64,000 nucleotides of DNA, from the NCBI RefSeq assembly GCF_001417965.1, contig NW_018384495.1, positions 278,623 to 342,622 on the forward strand, given 5' to 3'. Under the pieces are notes generated by a model. It was not told the origin of the DNA. It saw nothing but the letters and a program-made list of their open reading frames with translations, and did not search any database. This document shows positions 33,201-44,600 of this stretch, in pieces. Position numbers and translations under genes: made by a program. Every line of letters starts with the position of its first letter. The first letter of the stretch is position 1. This DNA comes from Exaiptasia diaphana (Eukaryota > Cnidaria > Anthozoa > Actiniaria > Aiptasiidae).

Positions 33201-34898
33201 TTATGAACTCTCTTCAAATTGAGCCTTGTTCTTCAAAAGGTAGGTTGCCAAGTACTCAATTGCATTGGGAGGTCTGAAATAAAACAGTATAATAGACACT
33301 GAGTTATTTATATAAACCAGGCAATGCTTGGAATCTGCTGGAAGCATTATAAGCAATATCCCATGTGTCATGGTTTAGGAGTCCTGGATTAGGAATGATA
33401 TTCCTCAATCTTGCTTCTGGTATCAAGATGCAAGTAAGACACTTCTACTGTTTTGTATTGATGACCTTCATCTTGTCTGGTTGTCTTAATATGTCAGTAT
33501 TGACTATTCTTAAAATTCCAGGATAAACAGGAATATAGCCTCGTTTCAGGTATAGAAAACACAGGGAATAGCCAAAAAATGTAAACATAAATTTGAGACT
33601 AAGACTTCTTGCACTGGAATTTTAAGAATAGTCAATAACTGTCAAGGTTTTGAGATTTTGCTCTCTCGCTCCTGAGTGTTGCCATTCAAGCAAGACACTA
33701 CTTAGCTTTCATTACTGATGCTAGGCACAATCACAAATGCATTTTAAAAACTTCTAAACAGTCCCACTACCATAGAAACTGCAGTCACTTCTACAATAAT
33801 ATTGCTGTAATTAATATTATCAATACCTTTCTTTGGCTAAAGTTGCAAGTCCTTGCAGTAGGATTGGTACTACAGTCTGGTCAAGATATGCCCTTGTTGG
33901 TAATGACTGCAAATCAACTTTAGGTTTGGTTGGTTTATCAACTTCTTCCTTTTCTTTCTCAATTACTTTCTAGAAAGATGAGATATAAAGCAGAACCTCT
34001 ATTATAAACTATCACCTTGCAATATTATAATCATTTCTCTGCTATACCAAGCACAAAAGGCCTCCAAACCATCACTTCAAACCATTATATTTCTTGACAC
34101 CACCTTTCCATGAAATGGTCACCCTTGGAACATTCAATTATGGCTATCATCTGAACAAAGGTGTTATAGGGGGTAAATAACTGAATTGGGACTTTTTAGA
34201 TACCACTTTTTTTTTCCCAATAATATCAGCTGTTAGGAGAATCTTTGCCATATTCCACTCTGAATAGAGAACTTTAAAAAGTGAAAGTGTCACTCATTCT
34301 ATTCTCCTTCCATCACATCTTTCATACTCTCAACAATGAACACAACAATACCAAAGCAACGTTTAATACCATTGTTAATACAGTCCCAAAAAGCGAGAGA
34401 GTTTGTTCATCAATGTGAATTTGAATAGTAATTTCATTGTACCTGTAAACTGTCTGTTAATCCAATTTCAGCATGAGGGGATGTTTCCATTGCCTATAAA
34501 GTTGACCATTTACAAACAATAAACTTCATATACAAATATATCTATAGCTTACAGTTCCTGTATATTAAGTATTGAATTTATTGTTGTTCCAAACTCTTGA
34601 TCATGACGCTTGTGAATTGATTTAGAAAGTCAAAACTGTCGACACACAAATCACGAATTATGAAAATGACATAAAAAGCCTGTGTCCAATGTGACAGCTA
34701 CAATATTTTCAGTTGTTACCTCAGGTTTACTTTGGTTATTTTCCTCCGTTGTTGGAGCTTGGGAAACCTGTTCAGGAACACCTAAAGTAAAATATACCAT
34801 TATACAAACAAACCAAAATTTCTAGACGTATCAAAAGGGTAGAGATGCCACTTTGTTTATCAGTTCATTGGACTTCACTTACTTTCTGAGTCCGCCAT
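33201..34898 (-). CDS. DPY30: DPY30, core subunit of SET1/MLL histone methyltransferase complexes
   Basis: Five exons (34883-34898, 34720-34781, 34443-34493, 33827-33969, 33201-33273) join in frame to 114 residues. The first exon encodes only MADSE plus one base. The N-terminal half is variable and acidic. The C-terminal Dpy-30 motif reads [20 protein letters not shown], then [20 protein letters not shown] and [14 protein letters not shown], nearly identical to the vertebrate protein. It forms the helical dimerisation and docking module that binds ASH2L and supports H3K4 methylation in the nucleus. The small exons make it easy to miss by ORF length. It is divergent from the SNX gene, with about 470 bp between the start codons. 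Confidence 0.95.
33492..33643. mobile_element. Small foldback element in a DPY30 intron
   Basis: A perfect 20-bp inverted repeat (TGACTATTCTTAAAATTCCA at 33501-33520 and its complement at 33615-33634) is extended outward by cagt/actg with one base of offset. It spans about 150 bp and has no coding content. It lies in the last intron of DPY30. Confidence 0.7.
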
Positions 34899-34964
34899 GT
34901 TTTTTGTTCTTTCTTTGGTTACCAAGCAAGAGAGCGCACTGCTCTATGGGTAATATTATGTTCT

Positions 34965-34999
34965 TTTGTTTTTGGCGCGAACGAGGCGCGAACCTAAAG
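34965..34999. promoter_or_regulatory. E2F-like sites in the DPY30/SNX divergent promoter
   Basis: The sequence tttttggcgcgaacgaggcg, continuing into gcgaa, holds one good match to the E2F consensus TTTSGCGC and a nearby second GCGCGAA. It lies 75-100 bases upstream of the DPY30 ATG. Such sites are common in promoters of growth- and chromatin-related genes. Binding is inferred from sequence only. Confidence 0.4.
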
Positions 35000-35368
35000 C
35001 TTATGAGCTTTGATACTTATTACGATGTTAATATTATAGTAACCTATTCCAAATTTCTTCAACACATTTATACTTTAAGCTATTTATTGCTATAAATTTA
35101 AAAATGGTTTCAATAATAAATAATTGAAAATAAAAGCGAAAGGTAATGAGAAAAAGAATGAGAATGCCAGTTTCTTTTCTCTATCACTTTTCTCTTTTCA
35201 TCTATTCGAAATCTCTTAAATCATGTGAAAAGTTTTTTTTTTAAATCTTATTTTAAAATAGGTTGATATATACTCTTATAGGGGGTAGGGTACGTCGTCA
35301 TAAATCATCCACTAGTCGTCACGTGATGCGAGCTAAGAGTGTAGAGTGCACGGTACGTGTGGACAACC

Positions 35369-38285
35369 ATGATGGTAAGTTTCGGCCTCTAACGATCCTA
35401 AAATACTACAATACACCAGAATATTACTTGAATAACCGAGATATATGTTAATTCATTGTAGGACGCAACGGATAGTCAAGATATGCTGGATGATGAGAAG
35501 GTAAAATACACAAATTGTGTCATTGAATTCGGTGTCTGTCAGTGAGATTGTTGGAGTACCTCTACTCTATCTTTACTTGTTTTCCTTTTACTTTCATAGC
35601 CACGAACATCTACCGTCGACCTTTCCACAGATTCTACGCTTGTAGTTGATATTTCAGATGCTCTTAGTGAGAGGGATCGTGTTAAATTCACTGTACATAC
35701 GAAGGTTTGTGCAAGGAGGGGAAGAATACTGTCATATGTACCTTACGTGTATAAAGCTGAAGCAACCCTCAGTAAGCTTAGGTCTTTTTTTGTAGACTAC
35801 TCTACCTGATTTCAAAGAGAGTGAGTTCAGCGTTGTAAGAGAGCACGAAGAATTTGTCTGGCTGCACGATCGCCTTGTGGATAATGATGAATATGCGGGC
35901 ATAATTGTGAGTACACGACATAGAATTGATTATAAAAGGCTGGTTCAAGAAATTTATTTACAAAAAGTCATTAGATTAACAGCTTGTAGAAAATGTAGTT
36001 CATCATTATTATTTGTTTTGCCATTAAACACTACATGTTTAGTCCTCTCTTTATGACTTGCTTGTCTTTCTTTTTAAAAATATTCAAAAATAATTTGTTC
36101 CCTGCTTTTCGTTTCCTGTTTTAGATCCCACCAGCACCACCCAAGCCAGATTTTGATGTTTCTCGTGAAAAACTTCAGAAGTTAGGAGAAGGTGAGATAT
36201 TGTTACTGCTGTTGCTACAGCTGTTAGTTATAACTTTATTGCTAAAATGTGGTAATCATCTTCAATTATCATATTTTAGGTGAAAACACCATGACGAAAG
36301 AAGAATTCCAGAAAATGAAGCAGGAACTTGAGGCGTAAGTATTAAGCTTTTGATCTTTGCAGTATAATGTAATAAAATATTTCCTGGAAATAATAAGAAA
36401 AGTAAATATTTATTTAATTCTAAAATAATATTATTTTAACTTATAGTGAGTACCTAGCAACATTCAAGAAGACTGTTGCCATGCATGAAGTTTTTCTAAC
36501 CCGAATTGCTTCACATCCAAGTTTGAGAAAAGACAGTAATTTCAAAGTGTTCCTTGAGTATAAAGGAGAGGTATACCTTGAAAATATAACCTGGTATATG
36601 ATACATCAAGAGGGGAAATCATTAATGAAGATAATTATAACTCTATTAAATCTCATTGAGTTTCTTTTGTACTATTATATGACTAATGAAGATTATTGCC
36701 TTTTGTAGTTGAATGTACGTGGTAAGAACAAGAAAGAAAAGTTGGGTGGACTTTTTAAAGGTTTGGCTAAAGGTGTTGATGAAGCACTACTGTCAAGTCA
36801 AAAGGTAATTTGCTGTTAAATGCTATTTTAAAATGGTACTGAGGCGCATCCATGGTATTGTTGTATGTTATATTTATAACTCCATAATTTTATTTGCAGG
36901 ATGTTGATGAATTTTTTGAAAGTGAAAAGAAATTTCTTGTTGAATACCACAACAAGTAAGAAGTCATATTGGCTTTATTACACATTTATTGTGATTGAAC
37001 CCTCACCATTTGTATTCATAAATCCCTTTAAAGATATATTTATTATACATGTAGTAGTATTTACCAATACAGATACCTAGAGTGGTTTGCATCTTTGGTA
37101 ATAATCCATGGATTCAGTGTTTGACAGTTTCTTATAGTCATTTCCATCAAAAGAAAAGTCTACTAATCTCTCTTAGACGGGTAACTGAATCACAGTGAAA
37201 GTCATTCACAATGATTAATGTTGAGATGAATGCAACACTATCTGGTATCATATTTGAGATCCTTATTCCCCTGTACATTGCATACATTACAAGTTGTTGT
37301 TGTTGGGTGTGTATCTGGTCTAAACTTTAGATTCTCTTTCTTCAAGACTAAAAGACTCTACACGTAAAGGAGATCACATGACAAGATGCCACAAGAATTG
37401 TGCCGACACATTCATAAAGATTTCTTCTGGTGTAGCGGCTATGGGAACCAGTGAATATGCAGGTCTTGATAAGTTCTTAAACAAGTCAGGAGACTACTTT
37501 GAAAGAGCTCGTAAACTGGAAGGAAGAGTTGCCTCTGATGAGGATTTAAAGCTTGTTGATTTGCTTCGCTATTACCTGAGAGACACAGAAGCCGCTAAAG
37601 ACCTTCTCTATCGCCGTGCAAAGTGCTTGTCTGAGTTTGAGGCTGCAAACAAGGCCTTGGATAAAGCAAGGGTCAAGAACAAGGAAGTTGCTGCAGTAAG
37701 TGTAGATAAAGCTCATTCTTTAATTGTCGTTTGTAGTATTATTTCTTAGTGGGATAAATTCAGCTTTTTGCAACATAGATATTTAGAATTGCAGCACATT
37801 TTATTATAGCATGACTCAAAAAGTATTTCCTATTCAAATGTAGGCTGAGAGTGCTCAACAACATGCTAGTGAAAAATTTGAACAAATGTCAGAAGTAGCA
37901 CGCCAAGAACTAACAGACTTCAAAACAAGAAGAGTCCAACATTTTAGAAAGAATCTGGTGAGAAATGTTGTCAAAACCAACTCAATTTGTCCATCTTTTT
38001 GTTTCCTTCTAATGTTTATTTTATATTTATTGTTCAAATGGTGTTGTTTTGATGTTGATTATTCTATCTTGTATTTCAGACTGAACTAGCAGAGTTAGAA
38101 TTAAAGCATGCAAAAGTAAGTAGTTTTACAAATATGTGCATTGGATTTTGTAGTGAAAACTGTGTGCTGCATCTCCAGACTTCTAAGAACGGTGGCTATA
38201 CATGTGCAAATTTGAATCTAATTTCTCTTTTTAGGCACATAGTCAACTGCTAAAGAACACACTGGCAGCACTAAAAGAATTGTAG
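35369..38285 (+). CDS. Sorting nexin of the SNX5/SNX6/SNX32 group
   Basis: Thirteen exons join to 402 residues: 35369-35374, 35462-35500, 35600-35704, 35796-35906, 36125-36191, 36280-36334, 36447-36570, 36709-36804, 36900-36955, 37347-37695, 37844-37957, 38080-38115 and 38235-38285. Human SNX6 has 406. The first coding exon is just ATGATG. The PX domain covers about residues 20-160 ([21 protein letters not shown] onward), with the extended helical insertion typical of SNX5/6 ([20 protein letters not shown]). The BAR domain fills the C-terminal half and ends [21 protein letters not shown]. These proteins pair with SNX1/2 to form the tubulating part of ESCPE-1/retromer on endosomes. The divergent neighbour is DPY30. 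Confidence 0.95.
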
Positions 38286-39486
38286 TTACACCAAATATTG
38301 TAATCATTATGAAATACAAACCATTATGTTAACATTAAACGGAAATCTTGCTCTAAAAGTACCAGTAAATAGCCTTTAAAACGTCTTCTAAGTTCAGTGT
38401 TTACAATGAGCACATATCCTCTCTTAATTTTTGGACTTCAAAAGCATTAATGCTGTTGCAAAATAACTACCAACAAACATTTTTGCTTCTACCATCAAAA
38501 ATAACCATGTCTCAAAAACAAGGTATTTTTCACTTATTGTAATACATATACTGGACCGCATTTTTTATGATTTTTTTTCTGCCAAACATCTTACAATGTT
38601 TTAGTAAGTTACTTGATTTTCAAAAGAATTTTCGTGGGTATCCTGTGATTGTGTACATCTAGCGTACATTTTATGTAGTTTTGACATTGCGACTCATTTT
38701 AGTCTGTTATAAGTTAATAATTTGTCAATTGATCACCTTAAATGAAAATAAATGTATAGTAAAATAGGAATGCATAATAAAGATCTATAAGTTTGGATAC
38801 ATGGGGTTTTTGTTGCTCTTTAGTTCTGTTGCAAATATTCAACTGAAGGGAACTGTTGACACCATGTCTTGTGAGCTTCACAAGTTTTTCAAAATACTAT
38901 GCCTAAACCATGGGTTCAAGTCCCAGGCTTGAAAGGCTGTATCCCAAATTGGTGGGTTTCTACCATTTGGCAATTTCACATCGCACAAGTAATAGAAGAC
39001 AAGTAATGTATAAATTTTTTTTGGATGCGCGCTAAAAATTGGAGTCAATAAAAAAGAATTGCTCTCAAACGTAGCTGCTGTTGCGCACCGAAGTGGGCCG
39101 GAAGTGACGAAGTTACTGGAAGTCAATCGACTTCCGTGTCAATCTGCCAGACACATTGTTGACAAAACCGCAGGATCATCGGTAATTCCTTGAAGCAAAT
39201 CGTGCTTTATTTAATACTATTTACAACTTTAGATGGGGATGGTTACAAAATATTTTTCAGTTCTTAACATCAATATTCGCCTTTATTGAAAATAAAAGTT
39301 TCTCTTTCCCTTTCCGTGTACAACAATTGTACTGGTTGTCAACGTTAACAAAATCTACGTCACGAAAAGTTTTAATAATGTACACAGTCTTTCTTCCTAG
39401 TAAACATTGAAATGAATACAAAGGATTTGAGTTAATTTAAAGCTTGCCGTTAGGGAACTGTCATGCTTAAGAAGTTTTGAAGCCTG
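38286..39486. other. Convergent 3' spacer
   Basis: This lies between the SNX gene (plus) and the DUF1444-like gene (minus). Possible SNX polyadenylation signals (aataaa) occur near 38747 and 38776. No convincing exon was seen. Confidence 0.5.
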
Positions 39487-40548
39487 TTACTTTTGTCTCT
39501 TCAGCTTCAGTGGCTTAAGTCTTAGTCTGATTTTCCTCACTTCATCAAGACTTTGTGGAACATTCTGTTCCTGAGCGTATATTTTGGGTGCGTATTCGTG
39601 GAATCTATTTTTGGAAAAGCGAAGTGGTTTGATGTCAAAATGTTGTGGATCCTTGGAAAACTGAAGAGCTATTTCTCCAATTATACACAATTGTGTATCA
39701 CTCTTGGCTCCTCCGACCAGGCAAATATCTCCAGATGGAGCAACAACAACAGGATCACCATCCTCGATTTCCAGACCGTCAAGAAATTGTGGCAGTAGGA
39801 TGACAGATGCTGATACCGAGCCAAGGTTGTCCAAGTAGTACACACCAGCTTTGCTTCGCTTCCACAGTCGAGTTCCCCGGTTCTCCAGTCGATGCTCTAA
39901 GTTTCTGATGGCCACGTCTTTCAGCACTTTCTCAGAGATATTCCAAGCCTCAAGATAGCTGCGTAGAATGTACTGCAAAGATCCTTCTTCATTGACGATA
40001 GCCAAGGTGTATCCTAGAGAGGTCATTGGCAGTGTCATCACGGGAAAGAACAGTAGCTCGGGTGTCTTCTTGGGGTCGATCTTCTTCAACATATCTTTGG
40101 TTGACGCTTCCCAGCTCTTGGGCTTCAGGACGGGAAGAATTCGTGGTCTGGCAACTGCGAAGTCTGGGATTTTCTCCAGATCGATATTGATTCTGGTGGA
40201 TTTGAGCATACGTTGCTGGGAAATCGCATCTGTTGCTGTAGCGGTGTTGCTTTTGGATGTTGTTGTAGCAATTGGTGCAGAAGATGTCTTGGATGCTGCC
40301 TTTGTTGCAGTTCCCTTGAGCTCCACACTTCGTTTGTCAATACTCGTTTTACTTGTGCTACTCTTTGAAGTTGTTTTCACCTCTTTCTTCTTGCCAGCTG
40401 CTTCATGACCAGGTTTGTTCAAGCCCTTCAAATTGACCCCGAAAACGTTGGCAATGTTTTGCTTTGGATCCTGTTTATCAGAAGACAAACTTTTCGTTTT
40501 AAAAGAAGACGACGACGTCCTGAAAGAAGAGCTGCTGTATCGTGACAT
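39487..40548 (-). CDS. DUF1444 (YtpQ/UPF0354)-like protein with Ser/Thr/Lys-rich N-terminus
   Basis: A single exon encodes 353 residues; the first true ATG is at 40548 (MSRYSSSSFRTSSSS). Residues 1-120 are low complexity (Ser, Thr, Lys, Ala). The C-terminal 210 residues have the order of features I associate with bacterial DUF1444 proteins. These are a FFPVM segment, LGYTLAIVNEEGSLQYILRS, an AWNISEKVLKDVAIRNLEHRL helix, VYYLDNLGSVSASVILLPQF, and GDPVVVAPSGDICLVGGA, then a helix and a DIKPLRFSKN strand. The family's function is unknown. No well-known human counterpart comes to mind. The absence of introns among intron-rich neighbours could mean retroposition or old transfer. The family call is by pattern memory and needs a profile search. 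Confidence 0.6.
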   Translation of the reverse strand: MSRYSSSSFRTSSSSFKTKSLSSDKQDPKQNIANVFGVNLKGLNKPGHEAAGKKKEVKTTSKSSTSKTSIDKRSVELKGTATKAASKTSSAPIATTTSKSNTATATDAISQQRMLKSTRINIDLEKIPDFAVARPRILPVLKPKSWEASTKDMLKKIDPKKTPELLFFPVMTLPMTSLGYTLAIVNEEGSLQYILRSYLEAWNISEKVLKDVAIRNLEHRLENRGTRLWKRSKAGVYYLDNLGSVSASVILLPQFLDGLEIEDGDPVVVAPSGDICLVGGAKSDTQLCIIGEIALQFSKDPQHFDIKPLRFSKNRFHEYAPKIYAQEQNVPQSLDEVRKIRLRLKPLKLKRQK

Positions 40549-41608
40549 GACGCGTTTATTCAAACTCAAAGTTGTATCAACTTTCCAGAAATTCGTATTC
40601 GCTGTTAGGATGAATGATCACTACACACCAAAGCTGCTACGTCCGTCAATATTTCTGTAAGACTGAGACGACAGCACCACAACTTCAACATACAACACAG
40701 CTGACGAATTCGACGGGACAGTGCAGTATTCAAAATACGATCTGTTCTGCTCTGTCAAACCTTTTGTATCAAATAGCTAGAATATTTTAGGTCGGTTCGA
40801 TCTACAAACAAGGACCGGGATATATTACAGTGACCTAGATTGGATTACGCTTGATGGGATGTTGACTGATCGCTTGTAAAATTCTGGACATGTTAGGAAT
40901 GACATATTGATATTTATCTTGATTGAATCTTTTGTGTCGATAAGTGAATGTTATTTAGTGTTTATTGCTTATTGTTCAATCCGATCACATTAAATCCACA
41001 CAAAAACAACCTTTATGCATGCTTGATTACAGATTATAATATCTCTCACCCTAATCATTCCCATACATCCTGCTCGGCACAAACTACGCTACAAGATCAG
41101 ATTCTGGATTTTCAACCAATCTATATCTGCTCTTATGCAATCTTCACAATAACCCACAATTATAGTTATATCTTTGAAAATTTGATGAATTTTACCGCCT
41201 GAGTCAATGATATCAAATTCTCAAAAACGTATGACCAGAAACTGTCCAAATTCATCGATACAATGATGACGTTTACTGTCTGAAAGGCTGACGGTAAATA
41301 ATGACCCCCAATCCAACCTTTCATCCATATATACTAACATATCTGATGCGTCTATTTTTAAACACTGCAAACTGTCAAACTTACTGAAAAGTAAAATGTG
41401 AAATGAAATGAGATGGGAAAATATGAGCGCAAGTTTCCATCGATTCTATTTTGCATAAAAAAACTTGTGAGGACAAGCAAAAACACCAAATAATCGAGCA
41501 GTTATTATTTCATTTATTATCTTCAAAGAGCAGAAAGACTTATAAACTATTTACACGAGGAACTTGAACTTTTTTCACCTTAAAATACTGATAAGAACCC
41601 ATGAAGGT
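40549..41608. other. Spacer between the DUF1444-like gene and the symplekin 3' end
   Basis: This is the promoter region of the DUF1444-like gene plus AT-rich spacer. No convincing exon was seen. The plus strand reads tttatt near 41513, giving a minus-strand AATAAA suited to symplekin polyadenylation. Confidence 0.45.
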
Positions 41609-44600
41609 CTATTTTACGTGCAGGGTATCTGATTCAGTGTCTTCAATCTCTCCTTCACTTTCACTCCCTTCTTCTGTGTGCTCTCTTTTGGAATGTGGAG
41701 ACCCGGATCGAGATCTGCGAGATCTTTTACGATCCTTGCGCCTTTCCTTCGAGCTCGATCGGGATCTCTTTGGTGAAGACGGGATTTCTTCGGTTTTTGA
41801 TTCAGTCTCTTGTTTTGGGTCAACTTGCTCCTTATCAGCTTGATCTGTTTCAGTTTTCTTTTCTTTGTCCAGAATTTGAAGGACTGAACGTGGAATATGC
41901 GCACGCTGAGAATACAATGATAGTTTTTTTTTTTAAATCATCCCTTGTCGCCGTGAAGACGAATTTTTAGCCTGCTAAGAAAAGATTTTATCTAATACCT
42001 GATGTGGAGTGAAAGACTGGACGTGATTGACAACATTATCACGAAGTTCAGGGCATATCTAAACAAGAAAACCATAGTGTTGAATACAATGGCAGTTCTT
42101 TAATCAATAGCCGACTTAAGATATTTTGGTTCAGTGACCATGCACAAAAGAATTGCAGACGAGGCTCCGGGGAAATAATGAATAAATCAAGATTATCCAT
42201 TGATAATTTTATTTTTTTTAATATTGCAAAGAGTTATTTTGAAGTGCACGCTTCAAAATGACCAATCAAAGAGCGTATAATATCGTTTTATTCTTTATTT
42301 CCCCGGAGCCTCGTCTGCAATTCTTTTGTGCATGGTCACTGAACCAAAATATCTAAAGTCGGCTATTAATATTCAATCAATCGTGTATATGAAAAGAGAT
42401 CAATAAACATTATTGTCACCAAAGCTATCGCTATCATCATATCACGATTCTTGAAAGAATCTCATCTTTACAAGTTACAACATAATTATCAATGTTATCA
42501 TTGTTGTTGCTCAATCAACCTCCCCCAAATCATCACAATCATGATTCCTGTCATTATCATCAAGATAATCATCATCATTACACAGCTTATCCATCAACAT
42601 TGCATAAAATAGATCACCTCGAAAGCACTTTCAAGTTGTCGCGGTGGAAGCTGAAGTAAAACTGAGAAAGACTGCGGTTTGGTCATCTGAAAAGGCATAA
42701 AAAACACGCATAAAACATCTATTTGTCTATAATGAATAAACCACATGATCTCTTCATACCTGACAGCATTTGACGAAACCTTGCCAGACTTTAGGCTGCT
42801 TCCACACCTGTTTTAAAAGACAAAAATGATCAGAAATGCCCTGCAGTGAGCCTTGAATGGGTTTTCATCTTTTCTACAGCTAATTAACGGCAAAAAGGAA
42901 CAGCAACACAAGTAGATTTTTGTACGCCAATAGTAAATTGTACCTGCTTTGTGATGAGCTTTGATAACAAACTCATGACGAATCCGATAAGTCTTGGGCA
43001 AATACTAAGCGACTGGATTACCTGTGTAATATACAACATGAATGTGACAAACAGAAGTAAACGAAGAAAATGGGAGGAGTAGGTGAGTGAGTGAGTGAAA
43101 TAATGAACATTTCGTACCGTTCTCATGAACAATGTTGGGAGAGGATTGATTTCCATCAGCTGCTGAAGGACGATAGCCAGTACTTCTTGTGTATAAATAG
43201 TTTTCTCGTCAAAACAGAACCTGATGGCTGAGTAAAGTTGCAAAAACGTTAAACAAACAAATAAGAACAAAAATGGAGAGCACAGTAATTGGAAACCTTC
43301 AATCGCAAGGACACAAAAATGGACAAATTACACAAATTTTGGTCGACTTTTGGTCAAAACAATAAAATAACTAAATTAGATGTAAAATTATTGAATCAAA
43401 TAAATGAAGAATACTGCGGGGAGAGTAAATACTGCAAAAAATTATCTAAAAACATAGTAGAGTAAATAATAAGATTCATTTAATTTGAACACAACAGCAA
43501 ACAAAAAACAGAACCTACCCTTCATAACAGAACGTATGTCTCCTTTAGACTCAAGAGTGTTGGCTTTCTTTGAAGGTTCAATCATATGGAGAGCAACTAA
43601 CAGTTCTGATGGACTAAGAGGACTGGTGCCTGACACTTTTCCCTCACCTACAGACACAACGACTTTGAATTAAGACCAACAATATGCTCTGATTTATTAT
43701 CACAAAATGGCCATCTTTCCTGACGATCATTGTCATCATATTGAACTTCAATCATCATCAGCATCAACATGCATCATCAGTTTGCATTTTCTCACTAAAG
43801 AGTTAACGTTAATTCAACTTTGCCGGCGTGATTCGTTATCTCAAGCTATCTCATAATTAGCTCCCATTTATCGACATCACGTCACCACCATCACAGTCAT
43901 CATCATCATCATCCAAGTCAAAATTATCATTAACACAGCCCACTTATTACACTCAACCTCATCTTACTCATCATCATTATCTTACTCATCCTCATCCTCA
44001 TCATCACCATCATCATCCTTCCGCTTTAAATCTGTTTTATCATGAAAGTTGTCACTTACTATGAAAACATCCCAACAGTCTATTAAACACTTCTTTCACG
44101 ACGCTTGGTGATTGTTTTATGAGTTTAGGCAATACAGCAATGATTTCCTGTTTTTCAAGTCCTGTCAGTACAGGGATCAGGAATCGTACATCGGCAACGC
44201 GCTTATGATAAAGATCTTTAACTCGTTTGACGAGATCAGGTGATGGAGCAGCTGGGGACGGAGATAAAATTTTAGAAAAATTGAGTTAAAGGATGGATGA
44301 GAAATGGCATCAATTGACAACTATGTTGTCCAGTCAGAGAAAATTGAATGATAAAACAGTACAAAATATTGGCATTTCACACGAACAAGCATTGGTGGTG
44401 CATTAATGAATGAAGTACAAGAAAACCCTCAGACATACATGTACTATAACCTACATGTACTATAACCTACCTTTATCTGTGATAATGTTTAATATTCTGG
44501 CGATAAGTGTTTCAGATCCAGTAGGACAGCTCTCTACCAACTGCAGTAACTCAGGAGAAGCCATTCCAATAGCACGGACCTGTCAATCAAACAAAAGGTG

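Noticed and set aside
39968-40408. Plus-strand ORF of 146 codons
   Set aside because: Antisense to the DUF1444-like gene, whose protein pattern is convincing.
40948-41202. Plus-strand ORF of 84 codons
   Set aside because: No splice context, no domain; composition matches the AT-rich spacer.
43860-44015. Possible CRISPR-like or satellite array
   Set aside because: Only an imperfect trinucleotide microsatellite, without spacers or a fixed repeat unit.
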